Source: Ustilago trichophora (Eukaryota; Basidiomycota; Ustilaginomycetes; Ustilaginales; Ustilaginaceae). Taken from it: 64,000 nucleotides of DNA. Below, one piece after another: positions 47,586-57,354 of the stretch (position 1 is its first letter; every line of letters begins with the position of its first letter). The DNA is taken from NCBI GenBank assembly GCA_900323505.1, contig OOIN01000002.1, positions 1,736,001-1,800,000 on the forward strand, in the 5' to 3' direction. The notes under the pieces were generated by a model, which was not told the origin of the DNA, searched no databases, and saw nothing but the letters and a program-made list of their open reading frames with translations. The position numbers were made by a program, and so were the translations under genes.

Positions 47586-49502
47586 TCAATCATCCTGAGG
47601 AGGCTTGACAGCAATGGCCAGCGAGTGCTGGCCTGCCGTCGATGCAGCCATGATGCGCCAAGCGCCGGGCTGACCAGGCATCGCAATTGCTGTAGGCGTT
47701 TCCTTGCTCTGATCGCCACCAGCGTCCTCCGCTGGGTGGCCCAGCGCATCGTCTGAGGTGGTTCCCCACGAGTACAGAGTGCCATCGGCCGCCAACGCCA
47801 ACGTGAAGCGCATACCAGCGCTGATGGCTACAATCTTGGTCTTGCCGTCCTTGGTCTTGGCCGACTCGGGTGCCCACGATGGTGGCGCAGGGAAGGGTAC
47901 CAGTGTCGGCTCACGTACCACCACAGGGTTGGAAGCAGTAGCTCCCTTGAGCGCAGGGTGGTCGGCGGGTAGACCGAGCTTTCCTTCGTCGCTGTCACCG
48001 CAAATGTACACCTCGCCATTGGCGAGCAAAAAGGCAGTGTGGAAGTTTCCGCCCACAATCTGCACCACCTCGGCACCGTTGTGACGCACAGGGCTCAACG
48101 CAGCAATGGTGTGAGGAGTGGCAATCTTGGACGCCTTGAGGCCGGTACCCGTCTGACCCTTGGTGTTGAGGCCCCAGCCGACGACCTTGCCGCTCTTCTC
48201 TACGGCGAAACCATTGGTGAGACCGCAAAAGATGCGTTTGCACTCGGCGAGACCAGACATGGGAGTCGGAGTCAGATCACAGTCTTTGGGAGGCTCACCG
48301 TTGGTGAACTTCTGACCAACCTTGCGTGGGTTCGAACTACGTCCGAGCTGGTAGCATGTGTTGGTACCCCATGAATAGACCCTGCCGTTGAGCGTTAGCG
48401 CGAGGAAATGGTTCTCGCCGGCTGCCACCGCCGCAAAGTGCTCCTGCTCGATGCCTGGCAACGCAATGGGGTACCATTGCTCCTTGTTGCGACCCGGCCC
48501 GTCCGAGTCGGCGAAGCAGACCCGTCCCTCGCCATCCTTGAAGTAGCCCCACGAGCGCAGACGTCCTTGGTCGTCGAGAGCGGCACCCGCAGCATCTGCC
48601 GAGGCGACACGGGTTGCGCGGTACTTTTCGACGGTGCCCTCCTTTCCGTCGATGGGGTTGATGCCCTGGCCGGTGGGCGAGAGACCCTCGACCGGTGCAA
48701 AGTTGAAGTAGGCCTCCTCTGCGTCACCAGCAGCTCCTCGGTGCTTGCGTCCGAGTGTGCCGTAGTCTTCAGCGCCGGATGTCAAGATGCGGCCGAGGCT
48801 GTCGATCATGACCGAGTGCATTCCACCGCCCACGATGACCTCGATACCGCCCTCACCAAAGTCACCGTCATCGATCTGCATCGAGATCTCCTTGTTGCCG
48901 AAAGGTTTGGGCTTGTTGAGCTTGTTGGGCTTGTCATCTTCGGGAGGACCGACTCCAAACTGACCCGCGTCACCTGATCCCCAAACGAAGAGCTTTCGGG
49001 GCAGTACAGCGCCCTTACCGCCAGTAGCGGCAGTGCCTGTGCTGACCTCTACAGCGATTCCCTCGGCCACGTCGTCGGAATGTACTGGCTGGATGGGTCG
49101 TGGGACAGAGTTGATGGGACCGGCAGGGGTTGGTGCGCGTCGAGTACGCTTGATCGGACGCGCTGTGCCGTCAGCCATGTCGACATCACTTGCGGGCTCA
49201 GCAGAAGCACCGCGCGCCTTTGCGGAGCGCTTCTTGACATCGGGAAGGGGAGCAGCAGCGTCTTTGGCCTCGGCCTCATCATCGTCTTGGAGCTCATCCT
49301 CCTCCTCCTCGAACTCCTTGGCGCGCTTTGTTCCGCGCTTTGCGGATGACTCGGCCTTAGTATCCTTGGCAGAGCTCGCTTTTGCTTTCGATGTGCCGTT
49401 GGCCGCCGCTTTCTTGGACTTCTCTACGGCAGCCTTCGAAGCAGGCTTGTCGGCGGGCTTTGCCATCTTTGATGAGGCTGTGATCGAAGGTGCGGCAATC
49501 AT
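47586..49502 (-). CDS. RCC1: RCC1-type Ran guanine-nucleotide exchange factor
   Basis: Chromatin-bound GEF that makes nuclear Ran-GTP, driving nuclear transport and spindle assembly. 638 aa, ATG at 49502 (MIAAPSITASSK; Met13 is an alternative). The N-terminal 150 residues are Lys/Ala/Glu-rich with basic clusters (KRGTKRAK, RPIKRTRR) that fit nuclear import and DNA binding. The seven-bladed propeller runs from about 170 to the end, with repeat units such as LFVWGSGDAGQFGVG, VYSWGTNTCYQLGR, VVGWGLNTKGQTG, VYICGDSDEGKLGLP and LYSWGTTSDDALGHP. It is somewhat longer than yeast Prp20 because of the tail and one loop. Divergent from the Con-6-like gene. Confidence 0.94.
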   Translation of the reverse strand: MIAAPSITASSKMAKPADKPASKAAVEKSKKAAANGTSKAKASSAKDTKAESSAKRGTKRAKEFEEEEDELQDDDEAEAKDAAAPLPDVKKRSAKARGASAEPASDVDMADGTARPIKRTRRAPTPAGPINSVPRPIQPVHSDDVAEGIAVEVSTGTAATGGKGAVLPRKLFVWGSGDAGQFGVGPPEDDKPNKLNKPKPFGNKEISMQIDDGDFGEGGIEVIVGGGMHSVMIDSLGRILTSGAEDYGTLGRKHRGAAGDAEEAYFNFAPVEGLSPTGQGINPIDGKEGTVEKYRATRVASADAAGAALDDQGRLRSWGYFKDGEGRVCFADSDGPGRNKEQWYPIALPGIEQEHFAAVAAGENHFLALTLNGRVYSWGTNTCYQLGRSSNPRKVGQKFTNGEPPKDCDLTPTPMSGLAECKRIFCGLTNGFAVEKSGKVVGWGLNTKGQTGTGLKASKIATPHTIAALSPVRHNGAEVVQIVGGNFHTAFLLANGEVYICGDSDEGKLGLPADHPALKGATASNPVVVREPTLVPFPAPPSWAPESAKTKDGKTKIVAISAGMRFTLALAADGTLYSWGTTSDDALGHPAEDAGGDQSKETPTAIAMPGQPGAWRIMAASTAGQHSLAIAVKPPQDD

Positions 49503-50138
49503 TTGATGTCGACCGAGATGGAAAGTTGTCAGCGTTAGTCTACTCTGAACCTGGGTCGCGAAACAAGTCGGAGGGTGCCGTACTCACGTTTCGGTGCCAT
49601 TCTGCTTATCAATATGAGCTATACGAGCGTCCACCAGTGCTGGATGACGAGTCTTGTACGACGTCAAGGAAGTTGAGTAGGTATTCGCGATCGACTGCGG
49701 ATCGAAGTATGAAGTGCGTGCATCACGAACCAGCTGGGAACGAAACACTTCAACTTCTTCGCACGAAAAATTGTGATACATGTTTGATTTTGGAAACTTG
49801 GTCAAAGCGGTTCAGCCTTTTTTGGCCCATCTTCCTCCACACGTGACGCTGGCGCACACGCGCTGCGAGTCTGCGCTTTCCTGGAGAACAACACTTGCTC
49901 ACACCTGTTACAGACATAGAGGTCCAGACCTTCTCGGATAGACCAGGGCATGCCACGGCGATTCATCGATGGCCTACAGTACGTTGGACCGACTGTAGCT
50001 TGTCGCCCGCGTGATGTGCATTCTGAGCTCACGAATAGAGCACACAGCACAATTTACGAAAGTATAAAGTAGCGATGATTGACGTATATGCCAAATCTAT
50101 TCCCTCTATCGCATCCTCAAGAACCGAAGCTTTTCAGT
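49503..50138. other. divergent promoter region
   Basis: 636 nt between RCC1 (-) and the Con-6-like gene (+). One TACAGTAC site (49975). An in-frame upstream ATG at 50088 could lengthen the Con-6-like protein by 17 residues. Confidence 0.5.
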
Positions 50139-50715
50139 ATGACCTATCGCCCGCACAAGCGTATTCCTGACAAGGAGCGAGTCATCGCTGGCTACAAGGT
50201 AAGTGCGACCGAAGGTGTCAAGAGCCATACCAGAGCGAAAACTGAACCCACCGTTTCACTCACGTAACGGAACGATGATCCACTTGCAGGCCGCACTTAA
50301 CAACCCATCGACTACAAGCGAAGGCAGGGCTCATGCTCGAAAGCAATTGCTGAAGGTAAGATATGTGAAAGTTCGTCGGGTCGCTCCCATTAAAGGAGGC
50401 AAGTGTCTGATTTTAGCGCTTTGTTTTTTTGGTCCCCAATTTTTGTACTCGATTTTTTTCTACGAAATTTTGTCCGGGCATTCGTTCGCGTTGATAGAAA
50501 GGGCACATCAAAGATGCCTTGTTCTCGACGAGCTTCGATACCCGCATTCGAAGGATGCTGGGACTGAGAGCCAAGAGGAGACGCTGATGACGAAGGACAT
50601 GATCACTTATGGCCCCCACCGCCGCCCTCTGCAAGCTGACGCTCCTTCCATCAACGGCAATTTCTACTCCAGACCAATTCTGCACCACATCACTGTATAC
50701 CCTCTCAAATCTTGA
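50139..50715 (+). CDS. Con-6-like small protein, spliced
   Basis: Similar to conidiation-specific protein 6 of Neurospora, small soluble proteins of unknown biochemical role that build up in spores or under stress. Exon 1 50139-50198 ends with GYK at a GTAAGT donor; intron 1 is 50199-50289 (91 nt, TTGCAG acceptor); exon 2 50290-50355 encodes AALNNPSTTSEGRAHARKQL and LK, then GTAAGA. Together they give the family motif G-x-K-A-x-x-x-NP-x-x-S/T-x-E-x-x-x-HA. The 3' end is unresolved: an acceptor at 50532 would add 60 in-frame residues to the stop at 50715 (about 102 aa in total), while acceptors at 50497 or 50513 give other short tails. The first 42 residues are the supported part. Confidence 0.65.
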
Positions 50716-51230
50716 CTTCGCTAATTTTGATCACGAAAACGTATACTGTCTCGATGAAAGCTTATGGGTCGAAGTCTGTATCGACAACAAAGCTAGATCA
50801 GGAGGCCTGAGATCCTCGTGGTGGCCCAATTTTTGGAGTTACTATAGTCCAGCGGACAGCGACTTGGCCTTGTTCTACGCTTGTCCGACAACGTACAGTA
50901 GCTGGGCCAATTCAAAAAGCGCCGTGTCAAGGTGGAGAGAAAAGCGGCTTTTCCACGTTCGTTTATGCAACCTCTAGAAAATCCCTTTTCAGGGTCCGTG
51001 CGGTGCCCAGTGCTGAGCTGCAGTACTGCAACCCTGCGTCCGTGTGCTTGCTGCCCCACACTTTGTGGGCTTAGAGTGTTCCAGGTGGCCCCTGCCTTGA
51101 GCTTGGATCTGTGAGCCAAGTAGAACATGTGTGGGACGTGATTCGCCGTTCTTAAAGGCCGTCCTTACTCTGCCATGTCCTTTGCTAAGCAACACCAACT
51201 CACCGCGTGTCCAAAGTCATCTGCGCAGCC
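50716..51230. other. intergenic region
   Basis: 515 nt upstream of the alpha-mannosidase gene. One GTACAGTA site (50893). No gene is seen. Confidence 0.55.
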
Positions 51231-54200
51231 ATGTGTCAACACGGCAGGCCGCAGGCCACTTCCAAGTCGCACAACTATCCTACACATGCCAGTACCGAGC
51301 CTCGACCTGTTCGAGCCGGTCTCATCCGTTCGGTCCACGAGCGCCGTCTGGAAGAGTTTGTAGGTGGTCAGTTCGGCGACTACAACCTCGCCTCGGTCCT
51401 CTTTGAGGCTCGCACCGATGACCCCAAATACATTTCGATCCAGAGCTGGACGCCCAAGGCTGGCTCAAAGCCCAACTTTGACGAGGCCAAGCGCCAGACC
51501 TATGTCAAGGCGGACAAGAGTATCAAATTCGGACCTTCCTGGACCAACCACTGGCTCAAGATCAAGATCAATGTCCCTAAAGACTGGGTCAAGAAGGAAT
51601 GGGTTCAGCTCGAGTTTGATCCCGGCTGCGAGGCCTTGATTTACTCTGAGGACGGCTTGCCCCTTCAAGGTATCACTGGTGGCTACGACAAACGACGTGT
51701 CGACTTCCCGCTGAAGCCCGAGTACCGCAACGGCATCACTTTTTACGCCGAAGTCACCGCCAACGGCATGTTCGGCATGCCTGCTGACGGCACTGGTGAC
51801 CCCGATCCAAACCGCTACTTCGACCTGGCCTCGTGCGACATTGTCGTCAAGCGCCCGGAAGCATGGAAGCTCATGTGGGACTTTGAGCTTCTCGAAGGCT
51901 GCGTCAAGAATCTCGGAAGAGACACTGAGCTGCAGAACCGCGCCCTGTGGGTGGCCAATCAGATTCAGAACACGTTCCGCAAGAACGATCTTGACAGCAT
52001 CCCACGTTGCCGAGAGCTTGCCCAAGAGATCCTCGGCAAGGACTGGGACGAGAACATCGAGGACATCTTTGATCGGGACGTCGTCGAAGGAAGGGAGGAT
52101 GTTCGAATTTGGAGTCTGGGTCACAGTCACATCGACAGTGCCTGGCTCTGGCCTTACTCCGCTACCCAGCAGAAGGTGGCTCGCTCTTGGTCTACCCAGA
52201 TCGACCTCATGGACCGATTCCCGGAGCACCGATTCACCGCCTCGACTGCTCAGCAGTATCAGTGGCTCGAAACGCTCTACCCAGAGCTGTTCAAGAAGCT
52301 CAAGGGTTACGTTGAAGATGGTCGCTTCCAGCCTATCGGTGGTTCTTGGGTCGAGTGCGATGCCAACATGCCCTCAGGTGAGGCTTTCGCCCGCCAGTTC
52401 CTCTATGGTCAGCGATACTTCCTCTCGCGCTTCGGCAAGCGATGTGACATCTTCTGGCTGCCCGACACGTTTGGATACAATGCTCAAATTCCCCAGCTCG
52501 CTCGTCAGTCCGGTTGCGACTACTTCTTCACTCAGAAGCTCAGCTGGAACAACATCAATCGCTTCCCCCACAACACCCTCATGTGGGTCGGTCTCGACGG
52601 GACCCAGATCATTGTGCACATGACCCCCGTCAACAACTACGACTCCCGCGGTTACGTCGAGGAGATCGTCCGCGGCATCAAGAACAACCAGGATCTTTGG
52701 GTCCAGCCTCACGCCCTCATGCTCTATGGCTTCGGAGACGGTGGTGGAGGTCCCTCTGAAGACATGATCGAGCGCATGCGCCGTGCTCGTGCTGTCAACA
52801 ACAACGGCTTCAAGGACATGCCTCGTGTGCACAATGGCCGTTCTGCCAAAGACTTTTTCGAACACGTCCGCAAGGTAACCGACAATGGCAACCGCCTCTC
52901 GACCTGGCAGGGTGAGATCTACCTCGAATTCCATCGCGGTGTCTACACCTCGCATGGTTCTATCAAACAGTGGAATCGTCGCTTTGAAGCTTTCATGCAG
53001 AAGCTCGAATGGCTCACCACGCTTGCATCGATCAAGGCCAGCGGGTACAAGTACCCCAAAGAGGAGATCGATGCGATCTGGGAGCCACTGCTACTCAACC
53101 AGTTCCACGACTGTCTGCCCGGCAGTTCGATCCGCAAAGTCTACGACGATCTTGAGGAGATGTATGCTGACATGGCCATCAAGGGCAAGAAGCTCTGGCG
53201 CCAGGCTCTCAACGCTCTTGGCGTTGGAGAAGAGGTCGTTGGCGCCAGCAACAAATCCTACACTGCGATCAACACGTTGGACGTTGCCCGCAGGGAGCTT
53301 GTCGAGGTGGAGCTGTCGAGCCATATGCCACGTGCTGAGGCTATTGCGCTTTCTCACCAGTCGATGCAGTTGTGCAGGGCCGGTCAGAGCGCGCTTTTGC
53401 TTCTCGAGGACGCGACCGGTCGTGGTCAGGCTACTGTAGTTGACAACCAGAGCGCCTCCCTCGCCGAGTCGCAGGTGGTTAAGGCTGAGCAGCTCGAGCA
53501 CAACAGCTTCCTGCTTCAGAGCGCCGCGATTGCCGTCACGGTTTCGAAAGGCCGCATCACTTCGATTTACGACCGAATCGCTGATCGCGAGCTCATCGAA
53601 GGCGGTCGTACTGCGGGTCTGGCCATCTCAGAAGACTACCCTCCTCAATTCGATAATTGGGAGACCGAAGTTTATTCGCTCGACACAGAGGAGGAGATCC
53701 CCTTTTCCAATGTACGCATCGCCGAGGCCGGTCCCTGGCGCGCTGCCCTTGCTCTCGAGGCCAAATTCGGCAAGAGCACCGTCCAGATCAACATCGTTCT
53801 CGATGCGCTCCCCGCCACTCCCCTCATCAGCGGCAAGGACGCCAGACCGCTCCTCCGATTCGACACCCAGATCGACTGGTGGGAGAAGCACCGATTCCTG
53901 CGCTTCAACATCCCCACCCGTCTCCGATCCGACACAGCCTCGTTCGAGACGCAGTTTGGCATCACCAAGCGTCCTACTACCCGCAACACCAGCTGGGAAG
54001 CTGCCAAGTTTGAGGTGTGCGGGCACCGCTTCGCCGATCTTTCCGAGGAAGATTACGGTCTTAGCATCTTGACCGAGTCCAAGTACGGCTATAGTGTCGA
54101 AGGTGGAGTAATGAGGTTGAGCTTGTTAAAGGCCGGTACGTATCCCGATGCGCATGAGGACGAGGGTTTGCATAACTTTGCATTTGCACTTTACCCGCAC

Positions 54201-54680
54201 GTCGGTGGCGTCGGCAGGGGCAAAGTCGTCCAGGTGGCACGGGTATTCAACGCCCGCTTTGACGTTGACTACGGGCGTCAGGCTCAGATCGACATCACTA
54301 CTCTCGAACGCGGCGCTGGCGCAGTCACAAAGGATCTGCAAATGCCCATTGAGATTGTCGACAACACCCGCGCTGGCGTTGTCATTGACACAATCAAGCG
54401 CGCCGAAGAAGACTTCGAGTACTACGGGCAGAAACCCAAAGACCCCAAGTCTTTCGGAATCATCGTCCGCCTCTACGAGAGTCTGGGTTCCCCCGCAAAG
54501 CCAACCATCAAGATCGGTCTCCCCGTCAAACACACCGCCCTCACCAATCTGCTGGAAGACGTTGACGAGGGTAAGAGTGAGGAGCTCAGCTTTAACACTT
54601 ACTCGGATGAGGAGGACAACACCTACGTCCAAATCGAACTGAAGCCTTTCGAAATCAAGACTTTCAAGATCTCCATCTAG
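51231..54680 (+). CDS. AMS1: class II alpha-mannosidase (GH38, Ams1-like)
   Basis: Removes alpha-linked mannose from free oligosaccharides; the yeast homologue works in the vacuole and reaches it by selective autophagy. 1149 aa from the first in-frame ATG (51231, MCQHGRPQA); the frame opens upstream only at a GTG. The GH38 zinc site appears in LGHSHIDSAWLWP (about 296-308) and the nucleophile Asp412 in FWLPDTFGYNAQ. The middle helical domain and C-terminal beta domains fill the normal family length. No signal peptide or membrane segment is seen, which fits the Ams1/MAN2C1 cytosolic-vacuolar branch and not Golgi mannosidase II. Convergent with the tannase gene. Confidence 0.95.
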   Translation: MCQHGRPQATSKSHNYPTHASTEPRPVRAGLIRSVHERRLEEFVGGQFGDYNLASVLFEARTDDPKYISIQSWTPKAGSKPNFDEAKRQTYVKADKSIKFGPSWTNHWLKIKINVPKDWVKKEWVQLEFDPGCEALIYSEDGLPLQGITGGYDKRRVDFPLKPEYRNGITFYAEVTANGMFGMPADGTGDPDPNRYFDLASCDIVVKRPEAWKLMWDFELLEGCVKNLGRDTELQNRALWVANQIQNTFRKNDLDSIPRCRELAQEILGKDWDENIEDIFDRDVVEGREDVRIWSLGHSHIDSAWLWPYSATQQKVARSWSTQIDLMDRFPEHRFTASTAQQYQWLETLYPELFKKLKGYVEDGRFQPIGGSWVECDANMPSGEAFARQFLYGQRYFLSRFGKRCDIFWLPDTFGYNAQIPQLARQSGCDYFFTQKLSWNNINRFPHNTLMWVGLDGTQIIVHMTPVNNYDSRGYVEEIVRGIKNNQDLWVQPHALMLYGFGDGGGGPSEDMIERMRRARAVNNNGFKDMPRVHNGRSAKDFFEHVRKVTDNGNRLSTWQGEIYLEFHRGVYTSHGSIKQWNRRFEAFMQKLEWLTTLASIKASGYKYPKEEIDAIWEPLLLNQFHDCLPGSSIRKVYDDLEEMYADMAIKGKKLWRQALNALGVGEEVVGASNKSYTAINTLDVARRELVEVELSSHMPRAEAIALSHQSMQLCRAGQSALLLLEDATGRGQATVVDNQSASLAESQVVKAEQLEHNSFLLQSAAIAVTVSKGRITSIYDRIADRELIEGGRTAGLAISEDYPPQFDNWETEVYSLDTEEEIPFSNVRIAEAGPWRAALALEAKFGKSTVQINIVLDALPATPLISGKDARPLLRFDTQIDWWEKHRFLRFNIPTRLRSDTASFETQFGITKRPTTRNTSWEAAKFEVCGHRFADLSEEDYGLSILTESKYGYSVEGGVMRLSLLKAGTYPDAHEDEGLHNFAFALYPHVGGVGRGKVVQVARVFNARFDVDYGRQAQIDITTLERGAGAVTKDLQMPIEIVDNTRAGVVIDTIKRAEEDFEYYGQKPKDPKSFGIIVRLYESLGSPAKPTIKIGLPVKHTALTNLLEDVDEGKSEELSFNTYSDEEDNTYVQIELKPFEIKTFKISI

Positions 54681-55047
54681 ATGCCAACTTCCAAAGTCTC
54701 TCATGTCTGCGCCTAGTTTCCGTCAATGATCAAATATGTCAACTCTTGATGCTGCTCGTGTCTGATTGTAAGTGTGTCTCATAGAATCCTGTCTTGAAGT
54801 TTTCTCACTCTACAGCGTCTGGTACGGGCAATATCTCAGATGGAGAGAAAGCAGAAATCAGAGGGGTGGGGGCAATGAGGATGTACAATTGCAATTGCAA
54901 GCATCGAGGACTACGAGAAATGCCAGCGCTTATCTATCAGGAACAGGCGGGAAGTGTAATGAACGACAAATGATCAGACGAACAAGACAGCACTAATGCG
55001 CATGTGGGAGAAAAAAAAGGAAAAGTTGGGATGGAGGGGTTTCGAAC
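54681..55047. other. intergenic region between convergent genes
   Basis: 367 nt holding the 3' ends of AMS1 (+) and the tannase-family gene (-). No gene is seen. Confidence 0.55.
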
Positions 55048-57354
55048 TCAAGCGCACTCGAAAGCGTTAGCGTCGCTAGTGTCAGCAGACCTGGCGTTGC
55101 TCCTGAGACGAGCCTCAGTAGGGTAAGGGCAGAGAGGGCGGGTAAGGCGGAGACCATTACCGAATGGAGTGTCATCGCTGAAGGCCTCAGGAGCGCCGCC
55201 GGCCTTGGTCTTGTAGGCAGCGCCGATGAGCGTGTTGGGTACCTGACCGCGTTCGACCCACTCCATGAGGGCGAGAAGCATGTCGTGCTTAGAGTCGTAG
55301 CTGAGGGGTCGGCTGCCTGGCTCGTACTGTCCAGCTCCGCCAAAGTTGAAGCAGCCAGCGCCACCACGGCAGTGAAGCATACCCGGAATCATGTAGAGCT
55401 TGTAGCTGTCCTTGATCTTGGCACCGACCTTACTCTTGACCAGCTCGTAGTAGCGGGGAGAGACAAGGGGAGGAACGAGAGCATCGGCAAGACCGTGGTA
55501 ATGCATGAGCTTTCCTCCCGCGTCAAAGAATCCGTTCAGATCCGGGTTGAAAGTGTTGGTTCCTCCAGGGTCCTTCTTTTCGCCCTCCTCGATCAAGGCG
55601 GGAGTCAAGGCCTTGCCGGCATCAAAACTCTTGTCATCCCAGACCGTGTCTCCCATCACCTGGTAGTGATACCAACCCGAGGGCGAGGAGCCATACTTGC
55701 CCATCACAGCGTTTGTGACCTTCCAGCCAAACTCGCTTCCGGGCAGAATAGCTTCACGAATGAGCTTGCCATCGATCTTGTAGTCGGTGTAAAGGTTCTT
55801 CAAAGTTTCGAGCTGAGCGTCGGTCAAGCACTTGGGAGCCTCCTCCTTCTTGGCATCCTTGTCCTTGCCGTCTGTGTCTTTACCATCAGGCTTCTCCGGG
55901 ATCACGGCAGGCTTGACGTCAGAGCCGGCAGGGGCAGGCTCAGGAGTCACATCTCTGGGCAAGAGTGGAGTTGCAGACTTTGTGCCAACGCCTGAAGGGC
56001 TACCGACAGCGGGAGCTGGTTTCTCAGCAGAGTCCGTTGTAGCGACCTTTTCAGGAGTGATGCCAAGACTGGTGCATCCGATCAGCTTTGCAAAATCAGG
56101 CTTGCATTGACGGGGCAAGGAGACAATATTGTCGACAACGCCATCCTCATTGTCGCAAGTCTGAAGCACTGCCTTGTTGATAAGTGGATACGCAGCGGGA
56201 GAGATCCAGCCCTCTGTCTTGTTGTCAGCCAAGAACGAATTGATGTGTACCTGATAGGCCTTGAGCTTGTTGTATTCGAAGCCGGGACTACCAGCCAAGA
56301 TACCATCAAAGTCAAGAGGGTACCTTTGAGCCTCAGCCATGGCCGCTCTTCCACCGGTACTGCAACCCTTGAAATAGCTGTAGAAGATGGGCTCCTCGGC
56401 GCCCTGAGTCTGAGCAGCCCAAGTTTTGGCATCGCCTTTGGGTTTGGGCCTTGCGGCGTAAAAGGTGCTGACAGCAAGCTGAGAGGCTATGGTTGAAAGG
56501 TGAACAGCGCGGTGACCGTAATCGATCCATTTTTCGGTTTGGCCTGGCATCCATTTGGTTCCGTCTTGGGCTGAGAAGTGGCCCCCATTGGTGCTAGCAA
56601 CGGCGGTACGGTATCGTGCCATGGTCTGCTTCATCTCTGGGAAAGCAGCAGCTCCTCGAAGACCGCCGCCAACTACGAAGACGAGTCGCTTAGTCCAACC
56701 GGAGTTGCAAGCGCGCTTGTAGGCTGCTTTGGCAGCGAGGGCGGCATCTCGGATGTCGCCTTGAGGCTCTCCAGCTGCAGCTGCAGGCACAGCTTCAGGT
56801 ACAGCTTCAGGCTTCTTGTCGGAAGGTCGGCAGTCATTGGGATCGGGAGTGTCAGCCAAGGGCATCCAGACTTCAAAGTGAGCCCTATTGCTTCCTGTAT
56901 CGTCAGTATCAATCATGCCTCCGACACGGCAGAAGGCGGGCAGGCCGCCATCACGGCTATATGACGCGTGCGCCTCTTCTCCGTAGCCATTGTCAGCAAG
57001 GACTCCATCCTTGTCGAAGCCGTTGGATCCTTTGATGGCGCCATCCTTGTCGTCGGTGGGGCCAAAAGCGGTGGAAGGGATGTCCTTGTACAAGCCCTCA
57101 GCATTCGGATTGGAGCCGGCTTGGTAGTAGAAGGAATAAATGTCTTTTGCATGTACAGGCTTGCCATCAGGAGTCCAGCCAGCAGCCAAAAGCTTCTGCA
57201 AAACGCCAGGGAGGTCCTTGCAGCTTTTGACATCATCGAACTCGACGGTGGGTTCCGAGGTTGCTCTCTTGACAATGGTACCGCTGGCCTGGATGACCGC
57301 GATGGCCAAGGCAGCGGCAATAAAGGCAGCACGAAGGTTGCCTGGGGTTCTCAT
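55048..57354 (-). CDS. secreted tannase/feruloyl-esterase family protein
   Basis: Secreted serine esterase of the tannase/feruloyl esterase family, expected to cleave ester-linked phenolics of plant material. 768 aa from the ATG at 57354; the frame opens upstream only at a TTG. An N-terminal signal peptide (about 1-24, AAFIAAALAIAVIQASG) is followed by a Kex2-like site VKR (28-30). The CS-D-HC catalytic arrangement is visible: Cys331-Ser332 in KGCSTGGR, the Asp in HGLADALVPP, and His661-Cys662 in GMLHCRGG. Two insertions are unusual: a Pro/Ala/Glu segment (about 180-197) and a Pro/Asp/Lys linker (about 460-515), which make it longer than most tannases (500-600 aa). Whether it acts on tannins or feruloyl esters cannot be told here. 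Confidence 0.9.
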   Translation of the reverse strand: MRTPGNLRAAFIAAALAIAVIQASGTIVKRATSEPTVEFDDVKSCKDLPGVLQKLLAAGWTPDGKPVHAKDIYSFYYQAGSNPNAEGLYKDIPSTAFGPTDDKDGAIKGSNGFDKDGVLADNGYGEEAHASYSRDGGLPAFCRVGGMIDTDDTGSNRAHFEVWMPLADTPDPNDCRPSDKKPEAVPEAVPAAAAGEPQGDIRDAALAAKAAYKRACNSGWTKRLVFVVGGGLRGAAAFPEMKQTMARYRTAVASTNGGHFSAQDGTKWMPGQTEKWIDYGHRAVHLSTIASQLAVSTFYAARPKPKGDAKTWAAQTQGAEEPIFYSYFKGCSTGGRAAMAEAQRYPLDFDGILAGSPGFEYNKLKAYQVHINSFLADNKTEGWISPAAYPLINKAVLQTCDNEDGVVDNIVSLPRQCKPDFAKLIGCTSLGITPEKVATTDSAEKPAPAVGSPSGVGTKSATPLLPRDVTPEPAPAGSDVKPAVIPEKPDGKDTDGKDKDAKKEEAPKCLTDAQLETLKNLYTDYKIDGKLIREAILPGSEFGWKVTNAVMGKYGSSPSGWYHYQVMGDTVWDDKSFDAGKALTPALIEEGEKKDPGGTNTFNPDLNGFFDAGGKLMHYHGLADALVPPLVSPRYYELVKSKVGAKIKDSYKLYMIPGMLHCRGGAGCFNFGGAGQYEPGSRPLSYDSKHDMLLALMEWVERGQVPNTLIGAAYKTKAGGAPEAFSDDTPFGNGLRLTRPLCPYPTEARLRSNARSADTSDANAFECA

